Assembly (NCBI RefSeq): GCF_051388935.1
Contig: NZ_JBPKBI010000012.1
Coordinates: 1 to 64,000 of the forward strand
From: Yinghuangia sp035454725
Lineage (GTDB): Bacteria > Actinomycetota > Actinomycetes > Streptomycetales > Streptomycetaceae
DNA: 64,000 bases
Reading direction: 5' to 3'
This document shows, piece after piece, positions 52,052 through 61,512 of this stretch (positions within the stretch are counted from its first letter, which is position 1; every line of letters begins with the position of its first letter). The position numbers and the translations under genes are program-made. Under the pieces are notes generated by a model. The model was not told the origin of the DNA and made no database searches. It was given only the letters and a program-made list of their open reading frames with translations.

Positions 52052-52777
52052 ATGCCAGAGCCGAGCACCCCGACCAGCGTCTGGCTCCGCCCCGAACGCT
52101 CCGGTCGCGGCCCGGCCCCCACGTTCGACCGGGACCGCCTGGCCGCGGCGGGCATCACCGTCGCGGACGCCGGCGGGCTCGCGGCCGTCACCATGCGCGC
52201 GGTCGCCGACGAGCTGGGCACGGCCCCGGCTTCGCTGTACCGCTACGTCGCCACCCGCGACGACCTCGTCGAGCTCATGGCCGACCGGGTCGCCGGGGAA
52301 ATCGCCTACCGCCCGACCACCGGACGCCCGCTCGATGACGTCCTCCACCTCGCCCACGAAAGCCGGCGGGCCTATCTGCGTCACCCCTGGCTGCTCGACG
52401 TCGCCGCTCCCCGGACGCCGCTGGGGCCGCGGGCGGTCGACTACCTCGACCGCGTCCTGGCCGCGTTCGCCGATCACCCGGCCGACGCGCGGACCAAACT
52501 GGAGGCCGTGGGCGTCATGAACGCCGTCGTCGCGTCGCTCACGCGGGCCGAACTCGACCGACGGCAGGAGGGAAGGACGATTCCGCAGGACCAGCGCGCC
52601 CAGCACGCGTACTTGACCCATGTGGTCGCCGAAGGCCGCCACCCCCACCTCGCCGCGGCTCTCACCGCCGGCAAGGCTCCCGACGACGAGGCGCCGGACA
52701 GCATGTTCACGCGCATTGTCAGCCGTGTCGTACGCGGACTGCTCGACTCACCGACACACGGCACCGGCAACGCGTAG
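52052..52777 (+). CDS. TetR/AcrR family regulator
   Basis: 241 residues. A 25-residue basic leader, then HTH: GITVADAGGLAAVTMRAVADELGTAPASLYRYVATRDDLVELMAD (about 34-78), typical of the TetR_C group with a C-terminal domain of about 130 residues. ATG 52052 is close to the divergent hydrolase promoter. It probably represses the hydrolase and itself through the dyad at 51995-52025. Confidence 0.87.
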   Translation: MPEPSTPTSVWLRPERSGRGPAPTFDRDRLAAAGITVADAGGLAAVTMRAVADELGTAPASLYRYVATRDDLVELMADRVAGEIAYRPTTGRPLDDVLHLAHESRRAYLRHPWLLDVAAPRTPLGPRAVDYLDRVLAAFADHPADARTKLEAVGVMNAVVASLTRAELDRRQEGRTIPQDQRAQHAYLTHVVAEGRHPHLAAALTAGKAPDDEAPDSMFTRIVSRVVRGLLDSPTHGTGNA

Positions 52778-52854
52778 ACAGCGCACCCGCACGGGACTTC
52801 CCCATGCCACCGGACCTTCGGATGCTGTCCGACCCCGGCGATACCGTCCCCGCC

Positions 52855-53326
52855 ATGACGTCCGCTGTCGAATCCGAACCCGCAGCCGCAGCCGCAGCGC
52901 CCATGGGGCACGAGAGCCACCTGTATCTTCCCGGCCGCCATTCCGCAGCGCACACCGCGGCAGGGGACCTCGCAAGGATGGGGCATCTGCTGGTCACGGT
53001 CGGCCCGTGCGACGACGCGATCCGCGACAGGCTCACCCTCCCGGAAGGCTGGTGGTGGGTGGCAAGCCTTGCCGCGAACGTGGCCGAGACGCACGAGGCG
53101 CTCCACTGGGTGATGTGCCAGGTGACGATCGGCGTCGAACGGGTCGCACGTGCGCACGGCGGCTTCGTGAGTGGCGGGAGGTACGGGCATCTGCCAAGCG
53201 AGATCCGGCGGTTCCCACGAGAGGGCCTTGTGCATGACGGCACCGGACACATCGACAACCCGGCCGGCGTGCGTCCGCAGGCTCCCACGCCTCCCGTGCC
53301 GCCGCTGCCGCTCGGGGACAGCGGCG
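52855..53326 (+). CDS. Hypothetical protein, 3' end in assembly gap (partial)
   Basis: At least 157 residues before the gap. A Pro/Ala-rich start is followed by HTAAGDLARMGHLLVTVGPCDDAIRDRLTLPEGWWWVASLAANVAETHEALHWVM. No family recognised. The repeated His/Trp pattern (HEALHWVM) could be helical. Its stop falls inside the N run starting at 53327. Confidence 0.45.
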
Positions 53327-53461
53327 NNNNNNNNNNNNNNNNNNNNNNNNNNNNNNNNNNNNNNNNNNNNNNNNNNNNNNNNNNNNNNNNNNNNNNNNNN
53401 NNNNNNNNNNNNNNNNNNNNNNNNNNNNNNNNNNNNNNNNNNNNNNNNNNNNNNNNNNNNN
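53327..53461. other. Assembly gap (N)
   Basis: 135 N bases. The left flank ends GACAGCGGCG and the right flank begins CACGGTGGACACG. It separates the end of one open frame from the start of another. Confidence 0.95.
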
Positions 53462-53720
53462 CACGGTGGACACGCTCGTCGACGCCGTCCGAGCCACAGC
53501 AAACCGGCTGTACGGCGACGGCACCGCCGCTGTGCCGGAGCATGTGGAATGGCTCTTCGAAGAGGACTACTTCGACGAACCCTTCAGTGACAGCGAGGAG
53601 TTCATGCACCTATGGGTCGAAACCGTGTCCTCGGACGGGCAGGGCTTCGTCCGGTTGACCATCGTGCGCCGCGCGTGTGTGCGGGCGGCGGTGGTCGGTG
53701 CGGCCGGCGCGAAGCCGGCC
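53462..53720 (+). CDS. Partial CDS between assembly gaps
   Basis: An acidic frame (DTLVDAVRATANRLYGDG, then WLFEEDYFDEPFSDSEEF) runs from the first gap to the second with no stop. The composition and codon pattern look like real coding sequence, but both ends lie in N runs; it could be the 3' part of the gene at 52855 if the gap size is wrong by one or two bases. No family assignment. Confidence 0.35.
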
Positions 53721-53908
53721 NNNNNNNNNNNNNNNNNNNNNNNNNNNNNNNNNNNNNNNNNNNNNNNNNNNNNNNNNNNNNNNNNNNNNNNNNNNNNNNN
53801 NNNNNNNNNNNNNNNNNNNNNNNNNNNNNNNNNNNNNNNNNNNNNNNNNNNNNNNNNNNNNNNNNNNNNNNNNNNNNNNNNNNNNNNNNNNNNNNNNNNN
53901 NNNNNNNN
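53721..53908. other. Assembly gap (N)
   Basis: 188 N bases. It removes the 3' end of the DUF305 gene (minus strand) and the end of the partial plus-strand frame. Confidence 0.95.
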
Positions 53909-54548
53909 GGGTGTTCGGGGCGGGCGAGGCTGTGCCCGCGGCGGTGTCGAGGAGTTGCCTCATGTGTTGTACTTCGGCGGCCTGAGAGGTCTTGATCTGC
54001 TCGGCGAGGGTACGTGCGTCGGGGTGGGTGCCCTGGGCGAGTTCGGTCTCGGCCATGGCGATCGCGCCGTTGTGGTGGGCGATCATCAGGGTCAGGAACA
54101 ACCTGTCGAATTCGGCGCCTTGGGCGTTGTCGAGCGCGGCTGTCTCGGCGTCGGACATCATGCCGGCGCCGTGGTTCATGCCGCCGGGTGCCGTGGCGGG
54201 TCGTCCCCAGGCGGTGAGCCATTCCTTCATCCGGGCGATCTCGGGGGCCTGGGCGGCTTCGATCGCGGCGGCGAGTTTCCTCACCTCGGGGTTGGATGCC
54301 TTGGCGGGGGCCTCTTTGGCCATCTCGATGGCCTGTTCGTGGTGGGGGATCATCATCTGCGCGAACATCACGTCCGCGTCGTTGAACGCGGCGGCCGGTT
54401 GTGCGGACCCGCCGGGCGTGGTCGGCGCGCTCGCGGCGGGGGTTCCCGTGTCGGTGTCGGAGCCGTTGTCGTCGCCGCACGCGGCGAGGACGAGGGCGGC
54501 GGACACGGCCGCCACGGCCAGGGCAAGGGTGCGGGGCAGTCGTTGCAT
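53909..54548 (-). CDS. DUF305 family lipoprotein (metal-binding), 3' end in gap
   Basis: At least 213 residues. Signal and lipobox LAAC (C24), then two ferritin-like repeats, each with a His-His motif: MMIPHHEQAIEMA (H69, H70) and LMIAHHNGAIAMA (H158, H159), separated by helices. DUF305 proteins are usually found near copper-resistance genes and are thought to bind copper outside the cell. ATG 54548 has TTCAGGAGATCCACC. The gene follows DUF6153 on the same strand, about 96 bases, a frequent pairing. The last residues and stop fall into the N run. Confidence 0.85.
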
Positions 54549-54644
54549 GGTGGATCTCCTGAAGGTGCCCAGGCGCACGTGTGCGGGCCCGGGGAAGCGA
54601 AAGTCGGCGCGACGGCGCGGGTCGACGACCCGCGGGAGGTCGGC

Positions 54645-55118
54645 CTATATGCGCAGCACCTGCAGAAGAATCGGTTCGGGAGGCCGGGGCGGGGACCGTC
54701 CGGCGGCGCACCGCGAACTCCCGGCGCGCAGTCGGCCGGGGCCGGGGCGGCGGCGTGCGGCTGCCGCGGCGAGGGCGGCCAGAGCCATGCCGAGGCCGAC
54801 GAGAAGGACGGCCAGGCAGAGCGACATAGGGTCGGTGCCGTGGCCGGAGCCGTGGTGGTCCGGTGGCGGGCAGTGCCCCTGCGGACAGCCGGTCTCCCGG
54901 TCGAGGGCGGGTCCACCCATCGCGGGGTCTGCGGGGTGGGCCGCCTGCTTCTCGGCGGCGGAGATGTCGGCGGGAGCGGCCACGGCTTCGTGGGGGTGCC
55001 CGACGGTGTGCATGCCCGCCACCCCGGTGGCCAGCACGATCAGCAGCAGAAGGCGGACGACGGTACGGCCGACGGGGCCGGACTCCCCGGCGGCCCGCGA
55101 GCTCGGCCGTGTACCCAC
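54645..55118 (-). CDS. DUF6153 family membrane protein
   Basis: 157 residues. An N-terminal hydrophobic helix (VRLLLLIVLATGVAGMHTVGHPHEAVAA) and a second one near residue 98 flank a His/Cys-rich loop (CPQGHCPPPDHHGSGHGTDPMSLC) suited to metal binding. The family is found beside DUF305 in actinomycetes. The second helix is followed by an Arg-rich tail. GTG 55118 has CCGGGAGGGGGAGTTC. Likely cotranscribed with DUF305; a copper-related role is an inference. Confidence 0.75.
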   Translation of the reverse strand: MGTRPSSRAAGESGPVGRTVVRLLLLIVLATGVAGMHTVGHPHEAVAAPADISAAEKQAAHPADPAMGGPALDRETGCPQGHCPPPDHHGSGHGTDPMSLCLAVLLVGLGMALAALAAAAARRRPGPGRLRAGSSRCAAGRSPPRPPEPILLQVLRI

Positions 55119-55375
55119 GAACTCCCCCTCCCGGTAGATCGCCGCCGTCGGCTCCTCGGCTTGCCCGATGAATCATCGCAGGCGCGCGGCCCCCCGGCAC
55201 CCCGGTCGTCGGCCGTCCGCGCCGCGGCCGGTGGGGTCTTCGACACCAACGGTCGAGAATGGCGGCACCGGCCCAGGCCAGGGGCTTAGATTGCCCTGGG
55301 CGCCGGGTGGCCCGGCGCCTGCCCGGCATCAGTGTCGGGCGTCGTCGACGACCGGACGATTGGACGGGACGCGCC

Positions 55376-55822
55376 ATGCCCCTGGAAGGCGAGTACGAGC
55401 CGAGTCCGCAGGACTGGGTGCGCAAGCAGGTCGAGCGGTACGAGAGCTCGGGTGGGACGAAGGGCACCACGATAAGGGGTCTGCCGGTCGTCGTGGTCAC
55501 GAGCCGCGGCGCGAAGTCCGGCAAGCTGCGCAAGTCCCCGGTGATGCGGGTCGAGCACGACGGTGTCTACGCGGTCGTCGCCTCCCTCGGTGGCTCACCG
55601 CGACATCCGCTCTGGTACCACAACATCGTGGCCGACCCCCGCGTCGAACTCCAGGACGGGCCGGTGCGCCAGGACATGCTGGCCCGGGAGATCACCGGCG
55701 AGGAGAAGGCGCAGTGGTGGGAGCGCGCGGTGGCCGCGTACCCGGACTACGCCGATTACCAGAAGAAGACCGATCGCGAGATCCCGGTGTTCCTGCTGGA
55801 GCCGGTTCCCGGCGGGCACTGA
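55376..55822 (+). CDS. F420-dependent nitroreductase (Ddn/DUF385) family protein
   Basis: 148 residues. Deazaflavin-dependent (Ddn) family: LPVVVVTSRGAKSGKLRKSPVMRVEHDG (36-63), SLGGSPRHPLWYHNIVADPRVELQDG and PDYADYQKKTDREIPVFLLEP. Members reduce quinones or nitroimidazoles using F420H2. The lower motif DxxADYQ is standard. ATG 55376 with GGGAC ahead. No operon partner, so the physiological substrate is open. Confidence 0.88.
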   Translation: MPLEGEYEPSPQDWVRKQVERYESSGGTKGTTIRGLPVVVVTSRGAKSGKLRKSPVMRVEHDGVYAVVASLGGSPRHPLWYHNIVADPRVELQDGPVRQDMLAREITGEEKAQWWERAVAAYPDYADYQKKTDREIPVFLLEPVPGGH

Positions 55823-56135
55823 CCAAGGGCGCTTCCGGCGGCAACAGAGCAGGCACTCGAAGATGAGCGGCGGGCTCCCGCCTGTGCTTGCCGGCCGCCG
55901 GAAGTGACCTGTCCTTTACGCGAGTTCGGCCGGAGCGGTGCTGTGCGGCCCCTCGACCGGTGCGGTGCGAGCGGGTGCGTGCCCGTTCGGTTCGGGGGCA
56001 ACGCACCAGGCCGGGGCGCTCGTTCGGCCGTCCGGGGGCCCGTGGCGTGGCGAACTCCCCTGCGGAGTACGGTCGTGTCCGTGCCGTCGGCACCGGCGGC
56101 GCGTGCAGCGAACGGCGCGAGCGTGAACGAGGCCC
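55823..56135. other. Intergenic, no gene
   Basis: About 310 bases, no gene recognised on either strand. Confidence 0.45.
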
Positions 56136-56654
56136 ATGACGAACGCACTTCTCCAGCCCGAGTACTGGCTCGTGATCGGCCTGGCGTGGCCCGACGGGTC
56201 CGCGCCGACGCGTGACGCCGCCTTCGCGGTGGCACCGCCCTTGATCCCGCGAGCCAGGGTCAGTTCGGACGCGCGCGACATCCTCGCGGTGGCCGACGCG
56301 TACCAGCGCGCTCTCCCCGGCCGGGTTCTGTTGTTCAGCGACCTCACGCGGTGGCTGGCCGGCAACGACAGCAACTGGGCGGCCCGCGGCACCGATTGGG
56401 AGGCCGCGATCGACGAACTCACCGAGCGCAACCCGGCCCCGGGCATGTACGTCCGGATCAGCCAGCGTGCGCACATCGTCATCTGCGATGCCACGCGCGA
56501 GGGCATGACGCTGCATTACGCCGACGGCGGCAGCGAGCGGCTGCGTCCCGAGGAGCGCGTGCTGGTCCGCGAAGCGCTGGCGGACCGGTTGAGCGAGGAC
56601 TGGCCGCGGTACGTCGCGGAACTCACCGACTCCGGCGGCTTCGACGAGGCGTGA
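56136..56654 (+). CDS. Hypothetical protein of 172 residues
   Basis: From ATG 56136 to TGA. A mixed alpha/beta pattern with a hydrophobic strand (YWLVIGLAWPDG), central RVLLFSDLTRWLAGND and an acidic helical end (LVREALADRLSEDWPRYVAELTD). No membrane segment or signal. I do not recognise the family; the regular codon bias supports a real gene. A poly-G run and an assembly gap follow 20 bases after the stop. Confidence 0.55.
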   Translation: MTNALLQPEYWLVIGLAWPDGSAPTRDAAFAVAPPLIPRARVSSDARDILAVADAYQRALPGRVLLFSDLTRWLAGNDSNWAARGTDWEAAIDELTERNPAPGMYVRISQRAHIVICDATREGMTLHYADGGSERLRPEERVLVREALADRLSEDWPRYVAELTDSGGFDEA

Positions 56655-56675
56655 CCGCGGCAGAGAAGCCGGTGC

Positions 56676-56844
56676 GGGGGGGGGGGGGGGGGGGAGGGGN
56701 NNNNNNNNNNNNNNNNNNNNNNNNNNNNNNNNNNNNNNNNNNNNNNNNNNNNNNNNNNNNNNNNNNNNNNNNNNNNNNNNNNNNNNNNNNNNNNNNNNNN
56801 NNNNNNNNNNNNNNNNNNNNNNNNNNNNNNNNNNNNNNNNNNNN
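56676..56844. other. Poly-G tract and assembly gap
   Basis: Nineteen G residues (56676-56694), then AGGGG and N from 56700 to 56844; the right flank begins CCCC. The G run facing C runs suggests a hairpin or homopolymer that broke the assembly. Confidence 0.9.
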
Positions 56845-56854
56845 CCCCGGCGGA

Positions 56855-57370
56855 TCACCGCTCGTGGTGGTCCGGCTTGGTGGTCTTGAAGCGGGCCGTG
56901 TCCTCCCCGGTGGCCCATCGGTGGAAGCTGGCCTTCTCCAGCACGCGGACGGAGGCCGGGTTGGACAACTCAACCTCGGCGAACACTGTGTGGACGCCGG
57001 GGGCGGTGAGGGCGAACCCGGCGAGCGCCCGGGTGGCCTCGGGAGCGTAGCCGCGGCCGCGGCGGGAGGCCACGATGCCGTAGCCGATTTCGACGGCTCC
57101 GTCGCCGGGCGGCCAGAACAGGCCGATGGAGCCCACGACCAGGCTGCTGTCGCGCTCGATGATCAGACGGTGGCCGAATTCTCCGAGCCAGGCGGGGTTG
57201 TCTTCGAAGAGGCCCGCGATGACGGAGTCGCCCTCGGCGGGGAAGTCGTCCGCCCAGTGGGCAGACCTGGTGTTGCCGAGGACCGCGACCGCCTCGGCGG
57301 CTGTCCAGGGCCGGAGAACGAGGCGTTCGGTGGTCAACTGACGAGGGGTTGGTGAAGAAGAGGAAGTCAC
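56855..57370 (-). CDS. GNAT family N-acetyltransferase, RimJ/RimL-like
   Basis: 171 residues. LTTERLVLRPWTAAEAVAVL is the classic start, followed by VVGSIGLFWP, EIGYGIVASRRGRGYAPEATRALAGFAL (acetyl-CoA loop R-G-R-G-Y) and NPASVRVLEKASF. Likely acetylates a small amine or a protein N-terminus. GTG 57370 has CCAGGAATGAC. The stop at 56855 lies just past the gap. No operon partner. Confidence 0.85.
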   Translation of the reverse strand: MTSSSSPTPRQLTTERLVLRPWTAAEAVAVLGNTRSAHWADDFPAEGDSVIAGLFEDNPAWLGEFGHRLIIERDSSLVVGSIGLFWPPGDGAVEIGYGIVASRRGRGYAPEATRALAGFALTAPGVHTVFAEVELSNPASVRVLEKASFHRWATGEDTARFKTTKPDHHER

Positions 57371-57786
57371 GTGTCATTCCTGGTTGTCGGAACGACCGGA
57401 GCGCGCTCTGCTATCGCGCGGACCGGACAAGGGCAGGCTGAAGACGGCCGACCGCGGCCATATTCATCAACCTCCCTGTCCTGTGATCGCGCGTGTTCGC
57501 GACGCCGAGACACTAGCCAACTCTGCCCGCCGCCGGCAAAGGGCTTTCGACAGCGCGGCCCGAGGTGATCCGCCTCTCCCCCGAGGGCCCGCCGGACGGG
57601 CCGGCCAGGGCGGTGGCCACGCAGGTTTGCCGGTTCTCGTTGTCCGGTGCCGTGCATCGCGATGCGCAGGGCCGAAGCTCGTACGCGGGCGTACTCGCGA
57701 GGTCCTGCAACGCCGCGAGGTGCGCTGCGAAGCAGGGCCGCCGGGCCCGGCGCGGCGAGAACCGGTGAACCTCTGTGGCCACCGGC
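57371..57786. other. Intergenic, no gene
   Basis: About 415 bases between two minus-strand genes. Open frames are shadow-like; nothing recognised. Confidence 0.45.
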
Positions 57787-58350
57787 CTAGCGCTTCACGC
57801 GGTAGCGGAGGTAGACGACGTTGGAGGTGAAGGTGCGGGTCTCGACGAGTTCGAGGTCCACTCGGCGCTCGTGCCGGGGAAAGAACGGGATGCCGCCGCC
57901 GACCAGGACCGGGTAGATCACGGCCCGGTATTCGTCGATCAGACCCGACTCGGCGGCCTCCGCGGCGAGGGTCGCGCCGCCGATCGCGATGTCTCCCTCC
58001 CCCGGTTCGGCCCGCAGCCGCTCGATCTCCTCCGCGACGCCGCCGGACGCCAGGCGGGCATGGCCCTGCACCGCCGACAGCGTGGTGGAGAACACCACCT
58101 TCGGCAGCGGGTTCCACAGCGCGGTCCATTCGAGCTCGGCGTCGTCGAGTGACCGCTCCTGGTCGGCGGTCTCCCAGTACAGCATCGTCTCGTACAACCG
58201 TCGTCCCATCAGGTGGACGTCCACGTCTCTGATCTCGTCGATCCAAAAGCGAAACACCTCCTCGTCGGGCCCCGACCAGTCGAAGCCGCCGTCCGGCCCG
58301 ACGATGTAACCGTCCAGGGAGACATTCATCGAATAGGTCACGCTGCGCAT
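57787..58350 (-). CDS. Dihydrofolate reductase (RibD C-terminal) family protein
   Basis: 187 residues. MRSVTYSMNVSLDGYIVGPDGGFDWS, HLMGRRLYETML, DIAIGGATLAAEAAESGLIDEYRAVIYPVLVGGGIPFF match the DHFR/RibD_C enzymes common in actinomycetes. NADPH-dependent reductase of unknown substrate; not the folate enzyme itself. ATG 58350 with CCGGAGAGGAC. Stands alone. Confidence 0.86.
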   Translation of the reverse strand: MRSVTYSMNVSLDGYIVGPDGGFDWSGPDEEVFRFWIDEIRDVDVHLMGRRLYETMLYWETADQERSLDDAELEWTALWNPLPKVVFSTTLSAVQGHARLASGGVAEEIERLRAEPGEGDIAIGGATLAAEAAESGLIDEYRAVIYPVLVGGGIPFFPRHERRVDLELVETRTFTSNVVYLRYRVKR

Positions 58351-58516
58351 GAAAAGTCCTCTCCGGTAACGAGGTTCGACTCGCACGACCGTCTGACACC
58401 GCGAACGCGTGCGTATTCCCCGACCGTCATCGGACGCACCACGGCCGAGGGAGGATAGCGCCCCGAGGCGACACCATCGCTCCCTCGGCCGTGGACTTCG
58501 GCCGGCCCCGGTCCCG

Positions 58517-60712
58517 TCAGACGCCGGCCGGCGTCTGGTCGGACGAGGCGCGTTCGAGGGTGACGCGTGGCAGGATCCGCGCCAGCGGCTTCGGCAGCCA
58601 CCACGCGCGCTCGCCCAGCAGCTGCATCGCCGCGGGGACGATGAGGCAGCGGATGACCAGCGCGTCCAGCAGGATCGCCACCGCCAGGCCGAGGCCGAAC
58701 TGCTGGAGCATGCGGTCGGGGCTGAGCACGAAGGCGCCGAAGACCACGATCATGATGGCCGCGGCCGCGGTGATCACGCGGCCCGTGGTGGCCAGTCCTT
58801 CGCGCACCGCGTACGCCGAGTCCTTCGTGCGCTCCCACTCCTCATGGATCCGCGACAGCAGGAACACCTCGTAGTCCATGGACAGTCCGAACACGATCGC
58901 GAAGACCATGACGGGGATGAACGCCTCGATGGGGCCGGCCTGCACACCGAACCATCCGTGCTGGAACACCACGGTGATGACGCCCATCGACGCACCGATG
59001 CTCAGCAGGTTCAGCACGGCGGCCTTGAGCGGGATCAGCACCGAGCGGAAGACCAGCAGGAGCAACAGCGCGGACAGGCCCACGACGATCGCGACGAACA
59101 GCGGCAGCCGCTCGGCCACCTTGTCGGAGAAGTCCTGGGCCGCGGCGGTGGGTCCGCCGATGTGGACCTCCGCCCCCGTCCTGTCCTCGAACGCGGTGAG
59201 GCGGTCGTCCCGCAGCGTCCCCACGAGATCGGCCGTCGCCTCGTCCTGCGGCGCGCTGGTCGGGAATGCGATCACGGTGCTGAGCGAGCCGTCCCGGGAG
59301 GGCAGCGGAGCGGACGCCGAGGCGATGCCGGGTGTCTCGGCGAGCGTGCGCCGCAGCTCCTCGCCGACCGACGCGTCGCCTTCGGCGACCGCCACGAGCG
59401 GGCCGCTGAAGCCGGGGCCGAAGCCTTCGGCCAGCAGGTCGTAGGCCTGGCGGCTGCTCGAATCCGCGGGGTCGTTGCCCGCGTCCGCGAAACCGAGCCG
59501 CAGGTCGACCGCCGGCGCGGACAGAGCCAGCAGCGCGGCGACCGCCACGAGCAGCGCGGGCAGCGGCCGGCGCTGCACGCCGGCGGCCATGCGGCGCCAG
59601 CCCGCGCCTTCCTCCTTGCCCTTGCGCTCGGCCCTGGCGACCCGCTTCATGACGTGGCGCCGGATACGGGCACCGAACACCGCGAGCATGGCCGGCAGCA
59701 GTGTCAGGGATGCGGCCATCGTCACCAGCACGGTCAGGGCAACCGCCAGAGCGACGCCCTGGAGCGACCCGAGACCGAGCGTCACCAGTCCGAGCAGCGC
59801 GATGATCACCGTGCAGCCGGCGAAGAACACGGTGCGGCCGGCCGCGTCCAAGGCGGTGCGGGTGGCATCCGTCGGCTCGGCGCCGCGCAGGAGCTCGTGC
59901 CGGAAGCGGTGGAAGATGAGCAGTGCGTAGTCCACCCCGACGCCGAGCCCGACCAGCATCATGATCGGCGGCGTGAAGTCGGCGACCGTCGCGGCGTGCG
60001 AGGCCATCGTGATGAGGCCGATCGCACTGCCGACCGCGAACAGCGCGGTCACCAGCGGAAGTGCGGCGGCCAGCAGGGACCCGAACAACAGGACGAGGAT
60101 GACCAGCGCGGCAAGCATGCCCGCGCCCTCGGCGGCACCGCCGCCGGACTCCTCGGCCTCGCGCACGACGTCGCCGCCGGCCACGACCTCCAGCGTGTCG
60201 GTGGTGGCGTCGTCGGCGAGGTCGATGATCGCGCGGACGTCGTCCTTGGAGACGTCCGGTCCCGTCCCGTCGAGCGTCACGGTGGCGAAGGCGATGCGGC
60301 CGTCGGCCGAGACCGCCGACGCGTCGTCGAACGGACTGCGGACATCCGCGACACCCGGCGCGGTCCGCACACGGTCGAGGACGGCCGTCAGCGACTGCCG
60401 TGCGCCGTCGGCCGCGACGCCGCCTTCCGTCTCGGCGTGGAAGACCAGTTGCACGGCGTCCCCGGCCTCGACCGCGCCGTGTTTCTCCAGCAGGTCCGTG
60501 GCGCGCTGTGACTCGGTGCCCGGCAAGGAGAAGTCGTTCTTCCACGCGCTGCCCGCGGCCTGCGCGCCGACCGTGGTGGCCACGACGACGACCAGCCAGA
60601 CGACCAATGCCGTCCAGCGGTGCCGCTGCGACCAGCCGGCGAGCCGGGAGAAAACTCCGCGGCGGTCCGTCGCCCTGCGAGGGGGGTTGGTTCTGTCCTG
60701 GGTCTGCGTCAT
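58517..60712 (-). CDS. MMPL family RND transporter
   Basis: 731 residues, 11-12 membrane segments in two RND halves. WTALVVWLVVVVATTVGAQAAG opens, then a periplasmic-type loop with SPFDDASAVS, and LGVGVDYALLIFHRFRHELL and FGLSMDYEVFLLSRIHEEW with the paired Asp-Tyr proton-relay motifs of MMPL proteins. Exports lipids or hydrophobic compounds. ATG 60712 chosen over 60790 since the N-terminal cytosolic stretch is short in relatives. The downstream two-component system (60838-62699) is 125 bases away on the same strand and reads towards it, so this transporter is its probable target. Confidence 0.9.
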   Translation of the reverse strand: MTQTQDRTNPPRRATDRRGVFSRLAGWSQRHRWTALVVWLVVVVATTVGAQAAGSAWKNDFSLPGTESQRATDLLEKHGAVEAGDAVQLVFHAETEGGVAADGARQSLTAVLDRVRTAPGVADVRSPFDDASAVSADGRIAFATVTLDGTGPDVSKDDVRAIIDLADDATTDTLEVVAGGDVVREAEESGGGAAEGAGMLAALVILVLLFGSLLAAALPLVTALFAVGSAIGLITMASHAATVADFTPPIMMLVGLGVGVDYALLIFHRFRHELLRGAEPTDATRTALDAAGRTVFFAGCTVIIALLGLVTLGLGSLQGVALAVALTVLVTMAASLTLLPAMLAVFGARIRRHVMKRVARAERKGKEEGAGWRRMAAGVQRRPLPALLVAVAALLALSAPAVDLRLGFADAGNDPADSSSRQAYDLLAEGFGPGFSGPLVAVAEGDASVGEELRRTLAETPGIASASAPLPSRDGSLSTVIAFPTSAPQDEATADLVGTLRDDRLTAFEDRTGAEVHIGGPTAAAQDFSDKVAERLPLFVAIVVGLSALLLLLVFRSVLIPLKAAVLNLLSIGASMGVITVVFQHGWFGVQAGPIEAFIPVMVFAIVFGLSMDYEVFLLSRIHEEWERTKDSAYAVREGLATTGRVITAAAAIMIVVFGAFVLSPDRMLQQFGLGLAVAILLDALVIRCLIVPAAMQLLGERAWWLPKPLARILPRVTLERASSDQTPAGV

Positions 60713-60837
60713 GCGCCCAGCCTGCTTTCCCGGCGCACGCTCGCGCGTCGGCCCACGGCGGACACCACGCCTACCCCAGCGGTTGCGCACGAACGCGGTT
60801 GACTACCCCGGAAGTTGTGTGCCGGGCACCGGGTGCG

Positions 60838-61512
60838 TCAACCGAGCCACCCCGGGCTCACCATGCCCGACTCGTACGCCAGCACGACCAACTGCGAGCG
60901 GTCGCGGACGCCGAGCTTGGTCATGATGCGGCTGACGTGCGTCTTCGCGGTCGCCGGGCTGAGCACCAGCCGCGCCGCGATCTCGTCGTTGGTCATTCCG
61001 CCCGCCACCAGCCGCATGACCTCGCGTTCGCGGCTCGTGAGCTCGTCGAGCCGCGGGTCGGGCACGGGCTGCCCGACGCGTCCGGCGAACTCCGCGATCA
61101 GCCGGCGCGTGACCTGCGGGCTGATCAGCGCGTCGCCGCGCGCGGCGACGCGCACCGCCCGGATCAACTCCTCCGGTTCGGTGTCCTTGACCAGGAACCC
61201 CGTCGCTCCCGCGCGCAGCGCTCCGTAGATGTAGTCGTCGAGGTCGAACGTCGTCAGGATGACCACCTTGACACCGTCCAGCGCGGAGTCGGCGGCGATG
61301 CGGCGCGCCGCCTCCAGGCCGTCGACGTTCGGCATGCGGATGTCCATCAGCAGGACGTCGGGCAGGTGTGCGCGGGCGCCCGCCACCGCCTCCGCGCCGT
61401 CCGCCGCCTCGCCGACGATCGTGATGTCCGCCTCGTCCTCCAGGATCGACCGGAACCCGGCCCGGACGAGATGCTGGTCGTCCGCCAACAGAACCCGGAT
61501 TGTCCCGGTCAT
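60838..61512 (-). CDS. NarL/FixJ-type response regulator
   Basis: 224 residues. Receiver domain with acidic pocket DD (11-12), phosphorylated Asp57 in LLMDIRMP and the Lys in LVKDTEP; a C-terminal LuxR HTH (LTSREREVMRLVAGGMTNDEIAARLVLSPATAKTHVSRIMTKLG). Start ATG 61512 overlaps the kinase stop by ATGA (61509-61512), with GAGGAGAC ahead. It pairs with the upstream histidine kinase; possible control of the MMPL transporter gene that follows. Confidence 0.95.
   Translation of the reverse strand: MTGTIRVLLADDQHLVRAGFRSILEDEADITIVGEAADGAEAVAGARAHLPDVLLMDIRMPNVDGLEAARRIAADSALDGVKVVILTTFDLDDYIYGALRAGATGFLVKDTEPEELIRAVRVAARGDALISPQVTRRLIAEFAGRVGQPVPDPRLDELTSREREVMRLVAGGMTNDEIAARLVLSPATAKTHVSRIMTKLGVRDRSQLVVLAYESGMVSPGWLG

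Noticed and set aside
57513..57782. 89-residue minus frame in the GNAT/DHFR gap
   Set aside because: No family pattern, no ribosome binding site, composition like other shadow frames.
58409..60511. 700-residue plus-strand frame opposite the MMPL gene
   Set aside because: Antisense artefact; the minus frame has the complete RND pattern.
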